From Pseudomonas gessardii (lineage in GTDB: Bacteria > Pseudomonadota > Gammaproteobacteria > Pseudomonadales > Pseudomonadaceae), in NCBI RefSeq assembly GCF_001983165.1, contig NZ_MNPU01000052.1, positions 1 to 41,549 of the forward strand: a DNA stretch of 41,549 nt, read 5' to 3'. Position 1 is the first letter of the stretch. Each line of letters starts with the position of its first letter. The translations under genes were made by a program, and so were the position numbers. A model generated the notes under the pieces. The model searched no databases and was not told where the DNA came from. It saw nothing but the letters and a program-made list of their open reading frames with translations. This document shows, piece after piece, positions 1 to 7,057 of this stretch.

Positions 1-2
1 AC

Positions 3-1442
3 GACAAGGGCGGGCACCTTGCCACTGTCGACCTGAATGGCCGGACCCTCACCTCACACCTGTTCCAGGCCGGCCGCGAGCACCAGCGCCAGCAGGGCCA
101 ACTGCTCAGCCACTACCACTACGACGACCAGGGCCGCCTGGCCCAACACGAACACGCCCACGGCCTGCGCCGCTACACCTACGACAAAAGCGGCAACCTC
201 ACCCGCCGGCTCGACACCCGCCAGGGCCAGCACGACTACCACTACGACCCTCTCGACCGCCTGACCCGCGCCGACCACTCCCAGGCCCCCACCGAACGTT
301 TCACCCACGACCCGGCGGGCAACCTGCTGATGCAAGACCGCCCAGGGCCCGGCATCGTCGTCGGCAACCGCCTATTACTGCAAGGCGACCGGCATTACGA
401 CTACGACGCCTTCGGAAACCTCATACGCGAACGCCGTGGCCGCGCGCAGCAGTGGGTCACCGAATACCGCTACGACTGCCAGCACCGCCTGATCGGCGTC
501 ACGCAACCGGACGGCAGCCAGGCCAGCTATCGCTATGACCCGTTTGGGCGGCGTATCTGCAAAACCGTGGCGGGCAAAACGACTGAGTTTTTCTGGCAAG
601 GCGACAAGATCATCGCCGAACACACGGCGGGGCAGCATCGCAGTTATCTCTACGAGCCTGACAGCTTCAGGCCGTTGGCTTTGTTGGAAGGGTTTGGTCC
701 GGCCAATACCCAGGCCTTCCACTACCAACTGGACCATCTGGGTACGCCGCAGGAACTGACCAACGCGCAAGGCAAAATCGTCTGGTCCGCCCACTACCTT
801 GCCTACGGGAAAATCACCCGGCTAGACGTGAGCACCGTCGATAATCCACTGCGTTTTCAGGGGCAGTATTTCGACCAGGAAAGCGGGCTGCATTACAACC
901 GGCATCGCTACTACAATCCAGATAATGGCCGCTATTTGACCCCCGACCCGGTGAAGTTGGCGGGTGGGGTGAACGGGTATTTGTATGTGCCCAACCCTAC
1001 GGGGTGGGTGGATCCGTTGGGGTTGAATACGTGTCCGGGTGGGGATGGGTGTAAGCCAAGCACTGATATTGGAGATCCAGCAAAAAAGAAGGCCAACGCA
1101 GGAACACCTTCGGTTTCAGTCGTATCAAACACTACCCCTGAAATGGGCTACCACAAGGAAATCTATGCGAGTAAACCGGTAAAACCAGAAGAAGTCACTC
1201 TAAAATGGGGTGAGTTTTTAGGTGATGGCCCCTATACAAACATTCATCCAAGAACTGGAAAACCAGACCCCGACAGGTTAGTTTCTGCAGATGGTACAAG
1301 AAGTATTCGTTATGGGCCTCACGAAATGAATAGCAAACCGACCAAGCATCACTACCATGAAGAAACATGGACTTTAGAACTAAAAAACAAAACCATGAAC
1401 GTCGACAACTCAGTCATCAGAGTACCACTACAGAAGAAATAA
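3..1442 (+). CDS. Rhs repeat protein, 3' part, with C-terminal toxin domain
   Basis: The reading frame enters from the left edge, so the gene is 5'-partial; 479 residues are visible. The first part has many YD-type repeats (YHYDDQGRL, YTYDKSGNL, YHYDPLDRL, YRYDPFGRR), followed by the Rhs core signature (LDHLGTPQELT, YNRHRYYNPDNGRYLTPDP) ending at NPTGWVDPLGL, encoded to about 1025. In the Rhs family the shell encapsulates and self-cleaves near this DPxGL site. The remaining ~138 residues (1026-1439) are the variable toxin. Base composition turns AT-rich from about 1060, as expected for an exchangeable tip. The tip carries RSIRYGPHEM and KHHYHEE motifs; His/Glu-rich motifs suggest a nuclease-like active site. 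It resembles what I remember as a polymorphic toxin type 24-like group, but that is unverified. Delivery is probably by a type VI secretion system, which is not visible here. Confidence 0.93.
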   Translation, partial: DKGGHLATVDLNGRTLTSHLFQAGREHQRQQGQLLSHYHYDDQGRLAQHEHAHGLRRYTYDKSGNLTRRLDTRQGQHDYHYDPLDRLTRADHSQAPTERFTHDPAGNLLMQDRPGPGIVVGNRLLLQGDRHYDYDAFGNLIRERRGRAQQWVTEYRYDCQHRLIGVTQPDGSQASYRYDPFGRRICKTVAGKTTEFFWQGDKIIAEHTAGQHRSYLYEPDSFRPLALLEGFGPANTQAFHYQLDHLGTPQELTNAQGKIVWSAHYLAYGKITRLDVSTVDNPLRFQGQYFDQESGLHYNRHRYYNPDNGRYLTPDPVKLAGGVNGYLYVPNPTGWVDPLGLNTCPGGDGCKPSTDIGDPAKKKANAGTPSVSVVSNTTPEMGYHKEIYASKPVKPEEVTLKWGEFLGDGPYTNIHPRTGKPDPDRLVSADGTRSIRYGPHEMNSKPTKHHYHEETWTLELKNKTMNVDNSVIRVPLQKK

Positions 1443-1443
1443 A

Positions 1444-1827
1444 ATGATTGTAAAAATACTAAAAATATTTTCTCACGACGACAAACCTTATGTTAATTAT
1501 GAGACATCTGCCGGATGTGGTGTAGCAACGTGGATAGGCCCGATACCGAAAATCGGAGAGCATATTGATGTTGAATTCGACCTGAATGATATTTTTTGTT
1601 GGAAAAATAATATTACCCAATCACCCCAACATGAGGAAAAAATAGAGATCATAGACAGCATTACCTACATAACTGCAGAACTGATCTTAGGGAATGATGA
1701 TAATTACGCAGCCCTACGCATTGGATCTTCAATAATCCTTATAGACCTGAAAGAAAAACCCGACCATGCTCCAAAATATGTAAACTTAAAAACAACAAGC
1801 ATTTCACTTTACCCAACAGACGTCTAG
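1444..1827 (+). CDS. Probable immunity protein of the Rhs toxin (127 aa)
   Basis: The ATG follows the Rhs stop codon by one base, the classic toxin-immunity arrangement, so I infer this protein neutralises the preceding C-terminal toxin. It is a small soluble protein without signal peptide or membrane segment, rich in beta-forming residues (GCGVATWIGPIPKIGEHIDVEFDL; ALRIGSSIILIDL). I do not recognise the family. A frameshifted duplicate lies at 6005-6387, together with a duplicate of the toxin's 3' end, and a tail-only remnant sits near 4462. The AT-rich composition matches the toxin tip, not the core genome. Confidence 0.8.
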   Translation: MIVKILKIFSHDDKPYVNYETSAGCGVATWIGPIPKIGEHIDVEFDLNDIFCWKNNITQSPQHEEKIEIIDSITYITAELILGNDDNYAALRIGSSIILIDLKEKPDHAPKYVNLKTTSISLYPTDV

Positions 1828-1928
1828 ACGAGATCCATTCACTTGAAAGTCAATACTTTAATGCGCCCAGTATCGACAGCCTTGTCCAGAACCGGCATAT
1901 CAGCGATAAAAGTGACGAGCATATTTAA

Positions 1929-1991
1929 TCCGAAATGAAGTTCCGTAAAGATGGAACAGTATTCACACTACCCCCCAGAGGAGGAAGATAA
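1929..1991 (+). pseudogene. Remnant of a lost Rhs toxin C-terminus
   Basis: An open frame of about 20 codons ends with MKFRKDGTVFTLPPRGGR and a TAA three bases before the next immunity ATG. The same tail (MKFRKDGKPFTLPPRERR) occurs before the near-identical immunity gene at 6638. Position and spacing match the 3' end of an Rhs toxin, so this is read as what is left of a displaced toxin cognate to the gene at 1994. An in-frame TAA lies just upstream at 1926-1928, inside sequence resembling the dispersed repeats (catatttaatc). Too short to be functional. Confidence 0.55.
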
Positions 1992-1993
1992 AA

Positions 1994-2413
1994 ATGCTAT
2001 CCCATCCACTTTCCAGCCATATACCTTTCGATGCAAGCTTGAATTATTTTGTGGGCACTTTTGATATTTATGACCAAGAAGAGAGCAAAGAATTTGAACT
2101 ATCAAAGTACAACCCAAACAACTCAGAAGATAGAGAAAAACTGATCATCAAATACTGTCTTGATCCAGACGAGCAGCTTTCATACAGACACAGATACACT
2201 CTTATGAAAACCTTGAAGCACTCTCTAGACAGCAAAGATTTTAATTTTCACGCTTTCTTTGAGGACAATCATGATGAATATACAAGCATGGCCTGGAATG
2301 AAGATGAAATAGAGGATCCTCGAGATTTTTTTGAGGAAATTTATAGATTAGCCAGTGATAAATGGAAAGATGATCTGGACAAAGCCAGCCAGGAAGATCC
2401 GTCTAGCTGGTAA
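1994..2413 (+). CDS. Orphan immunity-like protein, family X copy 1 (139 aa)
   Basis: A soluble acidic protein of 139 residues with a good Shine-Dalgarno (gaggagg around 1978-1984) and ATG three bases after a toxin-tail remnant. It has two relatives in the window: 6638-7057 (nearly identical) and 2649-3065 (diverged, same length). Conserved blocks are FDIYDQEE, YNPNNSEDRE, LSYRHRYTLMKTLKHSL, FNFHAFFEDNHDEYTSMAWNEDEIEDPR and FFEEIYRLASDKWKDDL. I do not recognise the family. Location in an Rhs island, AT-rich composition and multiplicity point to an immunity protein kept after its toxin was lost. Confidence 0.72.
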   Translation: MLSHPLSSHIPFDASLNYFVGTFDIYDQEESKEFELSKYNPNNSEDREKLIIKYCLDPDEQLSYRHRYTLMKTLKHSLDSKDFNFHAFFEDNHDEYTSMAWNEDEIEDPRDFFEEIYRLASDKWKDDLDKASQEDPSSW

Positions 2414-2648
2414 CGATAAATAGATCCGTCCCTTAGCTCCCCAAAAAAACCTATTGCAGGAACAGTACTACCGTTACTACCCCACAACAGTGAAAGTCAG
2501 GGCCATTGTGGCTAAACCATATAGCCAGCAAATTAAACGAACATATAATCGCAGAGCAAAAACCATAATAAAACAAACGAAGCAAAAGTGAGACTCGACA
2601 AAAACAATCCTACCCGCCCATTCACCGCATGTCCATATTGAGCACCCT

Positions 2649-3065
2649 ATGCTGACCCCCCCTTTCACAGACAAACCTTTTGAGCCGGCCCTATCATATA
2701 TATTGGCTGCATTATCAATATACGACCGAGAAGAGACCAAAGGCGAGGCACTTTGGAATTACAACCCTAACAATATAAAAGATAGAGAAACGATCATTAG
2801 ATCTTTTATTTTAAAAGACCTCATGTACCTGCCCTACCGTCATCGCTACGTATTAATAGCGATACTCAAAGACGCACTGTTAACACCCGGCTTCAATTTT
2901 TCCAAAGAATTTGAAAGTGACCATGACGCACACATAACGATGGCTTGGGATGAGACAGAAATAGAGAACCCGCGAGGATTCTTCATGGAAATTTATCGCA
3001 TTGCAAATGAAGAATGGAAAGATGAACTTCAAAAGGCTAGCCTTGAAGACCAGCATACTTGGTAA
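2649..3065 (+). CDS. Orphan immunity-like protein, family X diverged paralogue (138 aa)
   Basis: Shares the whole architecture of the gene at 1994: LSIYDREETKG, YNPNNIKDRE, LPYRHRYVLIAILKDAL, GFNFSKEFESDHDAHITMAWDETEIENPRGFF and EIYRIANEEWKDELQKAS. The divergence is clear along the whole length, so it is not a recent copy and probably recognises a different variant of the same toxin family. The start is the ATG after gagcaccct; the Shine-Dalgarno is weak. No toxin remnant is obvious in the 235 bases upstream. Function beyond immunity-like is unknown. Confidence 0.68.
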   Translation: MLTPPFTDKPFEPALSYILAALSIYDREETKGEALWNYNPNNIKDRETIIRSFILKDLMYLPYRHRYVLIAILKDALLTPGFNFSKEFESDHDAHITMAWDETEIENPRGFFMEIYRIANEEWKDELQKASLEDQHTW

Positions 3066-3146
3066 ATTATTTTTCCTAAAGCCCTTAACCCCTACAACCG
3101 ACCTTTACACAAAAAAAACACATTAGAGCACATAAAAAAGCCAAAT

Positions 3147-3962
3147 ATGAAAAACATGGAAATAAAAATAATCAAGAAAAACAAAATCGAAACCGCGACT
3201 ATCGAATACGACAAACACACATGCACCTTACATATAACATTCGCCAATCAAACCCATAAGAAATACTCCACCCCTAGTATCTTTCACAGCTTTGGGTTAT
3301 TACGCAAAGACTTCAGCGACATAAAATTTTTATGCAAAGGCTCAAAAGTCAACGTATTTTACTCTTCATACACAAGACTAAGCGGAGTCGCGCTCCATGA
3401 GTCAACATTAGGCGACCCGAACCAAAAATTGGTGCGAATATTCGATCATGAAGAAAACAACCTGACCAACGACATTCAAGAACAAGCTGAATTCCATACC
3501 AAGTGGAAAAATTCTTTTCAACCTGACCACCCGATGCCCAGCCACTTTAAGCCCCTTGGAAATATCCGCACAAAAACCATAAAGGCGATCATAGACGGCC
3601 AAAAAGTAGACGCGGAGGTAAAATACGACTCTACACGCATGATGTTAGGCTTTTCAGAAGCCGACGATTTCAAAAAAATCTATCGAGAAGCAAACATATA
3701 TAACTGTTTCGCAAAAATGAGAACCGACCTACCCCATATAGTATTTCTCTGTAAAGGCGCAAAAATAAATGTCAGACCTTCCAGCATGGCCTCGCAGATG
3801 GCGGCCGGTTTGGTTGCATATGAGCTGACCTTAGGCAAACACGCCACCCACGAAGATATCGTTCATATATTCGACTACGAAGAACACAATCTGACAAATG
3901 ACCCGCAAGACCAAGCGACTTTTTATAAGCAATGGTTAATTTCAATAGGTGCGTGCGGATAA
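3147..3962 (+). CDS. Tandem two-domain immunity-like protein (271 aa)
   Basis: The protein is an internal duplication. Half 1 (about residues 3-128) and half 2 (about 140-268) share FLCKG(S/A)K(V/I)NV, (E)STLG/ELTLG, (V)(R/H)IFD(H/Y)EE(N/H)NLTND and a closing (F)(H/Y)(T/K)(K/Q)W. No signal peptide or membrane segment is seen. I do not recognise the family. In this setting it is best read as a fused pair of immunity domains. Start could be ATG 3147 or ATG 3156; neither has a strong ribosome site. The stop codon TAA is contributed by the type-A repeat that begins right there (ggaTAAACGGGACAA). Confidence 0.72.
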   Translation: MKNMEIKIIKKNKIETATIEYDKHTCTLHITFANQTHKKYSTPSIFHSFGLLRKDFSDIKFLCKGSKVNVFYSSYTRLSGVALHESTLGDPNQKLVRIFDHEENNLTNDIQEQAEFHTKWKNSFQPDHPMPSHFKPLGNIRTKTIKAIIDGQKVDAEVKYDSTRMMLGFSEADDFKKIYREANIYNCFAKMRTDLPHIVFLCKGAKINVRPSSMASQMAAGLVAYELTLGKHATHEDIVHIFDYEEHNLTNDPQDQATFYKQWLISIGACG

Positions 3963-4033
3963 ACGGGACAAATCTATTTAATCGCGAGTCAATACTGCGA
4001 TAGATCCGTCCCCTTTATCGGTCCCCTTTATCG
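3959..4033 (+). repeat. Type-A dispersed inverted repeat, copy 1
   Basis: Left arm GGGACAAATCTA (3965-3976) is complementary to right arm TAGATCCGTCCC (4001-4012/13) at 10 of 12 positions, around a loop of about 24 bases (tttaatcgcgagtcaatac type). The right end carries a perfect 13-base tandem duplication, gtcccctttatcg (4008-4020 and 4021-4033). Equivalent left and right arms recur after most immunity genes of the array. No U-tract follows on the plus strand, so it is not a standard intrinsic terminator. Confidence 0.75.
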
Positions 4034-4054
4034 AAAAACATCCAGGACCTTAAG

Positions 4055-4423
4055 ATGAAGAAACTTCCCGTTTCAGACGGAACAATAGAAAAACTAATGT
4101 GCGATAGAAGCACGCTATCAATAGAGTTTTCAGACTGGCAGGAGCAGCTATGGCTAATAACCTTCCACGAACTAATCGCCTTCCAAGGGATAGGTACGAT
4201 CGGATCTGAAATATCCGAAATGTACGAAACCACTGACACGCCTCTCTCAGTGGAGGCAACAAGAGTAGATCCAAATGAGACAGGGACTAGTTATTGCTTC
4301 ACATCCAGTGATGGAGGCGATGTGATTTTTATAGTAATTGCAGGTAGCTATACAGCTGAAAAACTTGACTGCACACAAAACATATACACTACCAAACGTA
4401 ACAAACGGGACGATTCTATTTGA
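4055..4423 (+). CDS. Orphan immunity-like protein (122 aa), C-terminus made by a repeat
   Basis: Start ATG 4055 has an AGGA ribosome site (ccaggacc) about nine bases upstream. The product is a small soluble protein (DGTIEKLMCDRSTLSIEFSDWQEQLW, then SSDGGDVIFIVIAGSY), mixed alpha/beta, no signal peptide. Family not recognised. Its last residues, NKRDDSI, and its TGA stop lie inside a type-A repeat (acaaacgggacgattctatttga), so the original C-terminus may have been replaced when the repeat arrived. Assigned as immunity-like from context only. Confidence 0.62.
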   Translation: MKKLPVSDGTIEKLMCDRSTLSIEFSDWQEQLWLITFHELIAFQGIGTIGSEISEMYETTDTPLSVEATRVDPNETGTSYCFTSSDGGDVIFIVIAGSYTAEKLDCTQNIYTTKRNKRDDSI

Positions 4424-4454
4424 TCGCAAGTCAATGCAATAATAGGTCCGTCCC
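4402..4454 (+). repeat. Type-A dispersed inverted repeat, copy 2
   Basis: Left arm GGGACGATTCTATTT (4407-4421) and right arm AATAGGTCCGTCCC (4441-4454) flank a loop containing tgatcgcaagtcaatgc, matching copy 1 (atcgcgagtcaatac). The left arm overlaps the 3' end of the coding region at 4055-4423. Confidence 0.7.
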
Positions 4455-4461
4455 TTCCCCC

Positions 4462-4633
4462 CTTACCCAACAAACGTCTAGACGGGAGCTATTTACTTGA
4501 AAATCAATACCTTAACGCCCCACTCCCCTTTAACTTGTGCATCTGGATGAAGCCAACCACTAAGGCATGATGCTCGGCAAACGCTTACAGTCGTTATCTG
4601 TGCACTTTGTTAAATAGATCCGGCCCATTTATC
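4462..4633 (+). repeat. Type-B dispersed repeat copy 1, with tail of a lost immunity gene
   Basis: About 172 bases that align without gaps to 6368-6539. It begins with the last codons of the immunity gene at 1444 (acccaacaaacgtctag), so a third copy of that gene once stood here. It continues through acttgaaaatcaatacctta, gcatctggatgaagccaacc and cttacagtcgttatctg, and ends in a type-A right arm (aaatagatccggcccatttatc). It fills most of the 230-base gap between the flanking genes. No gene is seen in it. Confidence 0.75.
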
Positions 4634-4656
4634 GGCTCACGAATCGGAGCACCGTG

Positions 4657-5046
4657 ATGAATCATCTAGAAAAAGAATTAGATGAAACTCTAAACACGTT
4701 GAACATCGCCTCAAGAAAGCTCAACTCTGAAGAGCTTGAAACATTAATATCCACTTTAACCAAAAAATATTTTAAAACCGAAAAAAATGTACTAGATCCA
4801 GTAGATTTCAACGAAAAACACACCGAACACAACCCTGATTTTTGGAAGGAAATACCAGGCCGAATAAAAAAGAACGACCTCATTCTTTTGGTTTTTGAGA
4901 CTAGTTATAGAGCATGGAAACTCGAAAACGCAAAAGATCTTGCGCTGCTAATAGGCGAAACAACTGGTTATCCGTTCTGGGTCACTGATCATAATCTATC
5001 GTTTTTGGTTCATCTGGATGACCATGATTGCGTGCTCTGGGCTTAA
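4657..5046 (+). CDS. Orphan immunity-like protein (129 aa)
   Basis: ATG 4657 is preferred over GTG 4654 because the GGAG at 4646-4649 is spaced seven bases from it. The N-terminal half is a charged helix-rich segment (EKELDETLNTLNIASRKLNSEELETLI), followed by an alpha/beta part ending FWVTDHNLSFLVHLDDHDCVLWA. No signal peptide or membrane segment. I do not recognise the family. It is AT-rich like its neighbours, and is followed by a type-A repeat. Called immunity-like from context and size only. Confidence 0.62.
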   Translation: MNHLEKELDETLNTLNIASRKLNSEELETLISTLTKKYFKTEKNVLDPVDFNEKHTEHNPDFWKEIPGRIKKNDLILLVFETSYRAWKLENAKDLALLIGETTGYPFWVTDHNLSFLVHLDDHDCVLWA

Positions 5047-5060
5047 ACATCAAAGCGAAG

Positions 5061-5190
5061 TACGGGACAGATCTATTTGATCGCGAGTCGATGCAGTAAT
5101 AGATCCGCCATTGATCGCCTATCATTCCTGAGTTTGTATGCTTGGATGAAACCATCCACTACGGTGTGATGAGCGTTGATAAAAAGTGAC
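5061..5190 (+). repeat. Type-A copy 3 and degenerate type-B segment
   Basis: Left arm GGGACAGATCTATTTGA (5064-5080) and right arm TAATAGATCCGCC (5097-5109) around tcgcgagtcgatgcag. Then a diverged type-B stretch (gcttggatgaaaccatccactacggtgtgatg) that leads at 5185 into another A-like left arm (agtgacggacatatttaatcccgagcc). This and the next entry fill the 355-base stretch after the gene ending at 5046. No gene is seen there. Confidence 0.65.
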
Positions 5191-5211
5191 GGACATATTT
5201 AATCCCGAGCC

Positions 5212-5347
5212 AATTAAAAAAGTCCGCCATTAATGCCCCTCTTAACTTGTGCGCCTGGATGAAGCCAACCACTAAGGCGTGATACTCGGCAAACGCTTAT
5301 AGTCGTCATCTGTGCACTGTGTTAAATAGATCCGCCTTCTTTATCGC
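5212..5347 (+). repeat. Type-B dispersed repeat, copy 2
   Basis: Starts in a type-A right arm (tccgccattaatg). Contains the B core (ttaacttgtgcgcctggatg, aagccaaccactaaggcgtg, atactcggcaaacgcttata, gtcgtcatctgtgcactgtg) and ends in a second A right arm (ttaaatagatccgccttctttatcg). Nearly identical to parts of 4491-4633 and 6397-6539. Confidence 0.7.
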
Positions 5348-5401
5348 CTTAGACGGACTTTTAAAATAAAACGACAGCCAAAACTATCAATAATTCGCGG
5401 C

Positions 5402-5725
5402 TTGCTTTTCACATACAATATAGAAAACACAAAAAATCTGGAAAGAGAGGAAATCATAGTATCAAAAAATGTCAATGACCGAAAAGAACTCTCTGAACTA
5501 TTCGACACTCTGACAAAGCCTGAATTCTTCACGTATACGAAAGAGGAACAACAATGGTTTATAAATACGATTAGCCACTACCTGTCAATCAACGACACTT
5601 TCGACTCCGTTTTTTATCTTTTAGATACTTATTTTGAAGACGAAATAATAGACCAAAGACAGTTCATGGAAGTACTGCTCGAATGCCTTATCCGCTACCA
5701 CGGAGAGACAACGAAAAATGGATAA
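5402..5725 (+). CDS. Orphan immunity-like protein with doubtful start (107 aa from TTG)
   Basis: The frame is open from upstream of 5341, and the first usable start is TTG 5402, without a ribosome site. A strong Shine-Dalgarno (agagagga, about 5442-5449) is followed by ATC ATA GTA rather than ATG. The family-like part then reads SKNVNDRKELSELFDTLTK, EEQQWFINTISHYLSINDTF, VFYLLDTYFEDEIIDQ and FMEVLLECLIRYHG, an all-helical protein of about 90 residues. Either a non-canonical start is used or the original ATG has mutated. The stop TAA comes from the type-A repeat that follows (ggataaacgggacaa). Confidence 0.5.
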   Translation: MLFTYNIENTKNLEREEIIVSKNVNDRKELSELFDTLTKPEFFTYTKEEQQWFINTISHYLSINDTFDSVFYLLDTYFEDEIIDQRQFMEVLLECLIRYHGETTKNG

Positions 5726-5783
5726 ACGGGACAACTCTATTTAATCGCGAGTCAATACAGCAGTAAGCTTCCATTGGTCCGCC
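5722..5783 (+). repeat. Type-A dispersed repeat, copy 4
   Basis: taaacgggacaactctatttaatcgcgagtcaatac (5723-5758) matches copies 1-3. The right side is diverged (cattggtccgccc). It supplies the stop codon of the preceding gene. A further right-arm-like stretch (gttaaacagatccgtccac, about 5846-5864) lies immediately before the duplicated toxin tail at 5873. Confidence 0.65.
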
Positions 5784-5872
5784 CACGAGCCATTAATCTC
5801 TGCATGAACGGCGGAAAACACTCACGATCAGTGTTCTTGCGCAGCGTTAAACAGATCCGTCCACTTAGTCCG

Positions 5873-6003
5873 ATGGGGCTCACGAAATGAATAGCAAACC
5901 GACCAAGCATCACTATCATGAAGAAACCTGAACTTTAGAACTAAAAAACAAAACCATGAACGTCGACAACTCAGTCATCAGAGTACCACTACAGAAGAAA
6001 TAA
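5873..6003 (+). pseudogene. Duplicated 3' end of the Rhs toxin, with in-frame stop
   Basis: Matches 1312-1442 with a constant offset of 4561 bases and few differences. One change turns the Trp codon of the intact copy (acaTGGact) into TGA (accTGAact, 5929-5931), and no upstream toxin or Rhs sequence is present. It is a dead toxin tail left in front of the duplicated immunity gene. The homology starts abruptly next to a type-A right-arm-like sequence. Confidence 0.85.
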
Positions 6004-6004
6004 A

Positions 6005-6387
6005 ATGATTGTAAAAATACTAAGCATATTTACTTATCGCGACAAACCTTATGTTAATTATGAGATATCTGCCGGATGTGGTGTAGCAGCGTGGATAGGC
6101 CCGACGCCGAAAATCGGAGAGCATATTGATGTCGAATTCGACCTGAATGATATTTTTTGTTGGAAAAGTAATATTACCCAATCACCCCGACATGAGAAAA
6201 AATAGAGGTCATAGACAGCATTACCTACATAACTGCAGAACTGATCTTAGGGGATGATGATAATTGCGCAGCCCTACGCATTGGGTCTTCAATAATCCTT
6301 ATAGACCTGAAAGAAAAGCCCGACCATGCTCCAAAATATGTAAATTTAAAAACAAAAAACATTTCACTTTACCCAACAAACATCTAG
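6005..6387 (+). pseudogene. Frameshifted duplicate of the first immunity gene
   Basis: Aligns over its full length with 1444-1827. A single G is missing (catgaggaaaaaa in the intact gene, catgagaaaaaa here, near 6190), which ends the frame at a TAG at 6203-6205. After the frameshift the rest of the protein is recognisable (ALRIGSSIILIDLKEKPDHA) to TAG 6385-6387. Either a 66-residue truncated product is made or the gene is dead. Confidence 0.85.
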
Positions 6388-6539
6388 ACGGGAGCTATTC
6401 ACTTGAAAATCAATACCTTAATACCCCATTCCCCTTTAACTTGTGCATCTGGATGAAGCCAACCACTAAGGCTTGATGCTCGGCAAACACTTACAGTCGT
6501 TATCTGTACACCTTGCTAAATAGATCCGCCCCATTTATC
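6368..6539 (+). repeat. Type-B dispersed repeat, copy 3
   Basis: Ungapped match to 4462-4633. Starts in the 3' end of the immunity pseudogene and runs through gcatctggatgaagccaacc to a type-A right arm (aaatagatccgccccatttatc), which is joined directly to a toxin-tail remnant. Confidence 0.75.
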
Positions 6540-6635
6540 CAAAATCTAATTTCAAATGAAGCCATGAACGGTACCGAAATGAAGTTCCGTAAAGATGGAA
6601 AGCCATTCACACTACCTCCCAGAGAAAGAAGATAA
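6540..6635 (+). pseudogene. Second remnant of a lost Rhs toxin C-terminus
   Basis: An open frame entering from the repeat encodes QNLISNEAMNGTEMKF and then RKDGKPFTLPPRERR, stopping at TAA 6633-6635, three bases before the immunity ATG at 6638. It is a longer version of the tail at 1929-1991. The homologous toxin body is absent from the window. No ribosome site of its own. Confidence 0.6.
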
Positions 6636-6637
6636 AA

Positions 6638-7057
6638 ATGCTATTCCATCCACTTTCCATCCATATAGCTTTCGATGCAAGCTTGAATTATTTTGTGGGT
6701 ATTTTTGATATTTATGACCAAGAAGAGAGCAAAGGAGTTGAACTGTCAAAGTACAACCCAAACAACTCAGAAGATAGAAAAAAATTGATCCTCAAATACT
6801 GTCTTGATCCAGACGAGCAGCTTTCATACAGACACAGATACACTCTTATGAAAACCTTGAAGCACTCTCTAGACAGCAAAGATTTTAATTTTCACGCTTT
6901 CTTTGAGGACAATCATGATGAATATACAAGCATGGCCTGGAATGAAGATGAAATAGAGGATCCTCGAGATTTTTTTGAGGAAATTTATAGATTAGCCAGT
7001 GATAAATGGAAAGACGATCTGGACAAAGCCAGCCAGGAGGACCCATCCACCTGGTAA
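6638..7057 (+). CDS. Orphan immunity-like protein, family X copy 2 (139 aa)
   Basis: Differs from the gene at 1994-2413 at only about a dozen residues, almost all in the first 55 positions (FHPLSIHIAFDAS versus SHPLSSHIPFDAS; GVELSKYNPNNSEDRKKLIL). From LSYRHRYTLMKTLKHSL onward they are virtually identical, so the copies are recent or kept alike by gene conversion. The ribosome site is weaker here (agaaagaag against gaggagg). Presumed immunity protein; family not recognised. Confidence 0.7.
   Translation: MLFHPLSIHIAFDASLNYFVGIFDIYDQEESKGVELSKYNPNNSEDRKKLILKYCLDPDEQLSYRHRYTLMKTLKHSLDSKDFNFHAFFEDNHDEYTSMAWNEDEIEDPRDFFEEIYRLASDKWKDDLDKASQEDPSTW

Noticed and set aside
3959..5783. Type-A repeats as ordinary intrinsic terminators
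   Set aside because: Stems are interrupted, loops are over 20 bases long and no T-tract follows on the plus strand.
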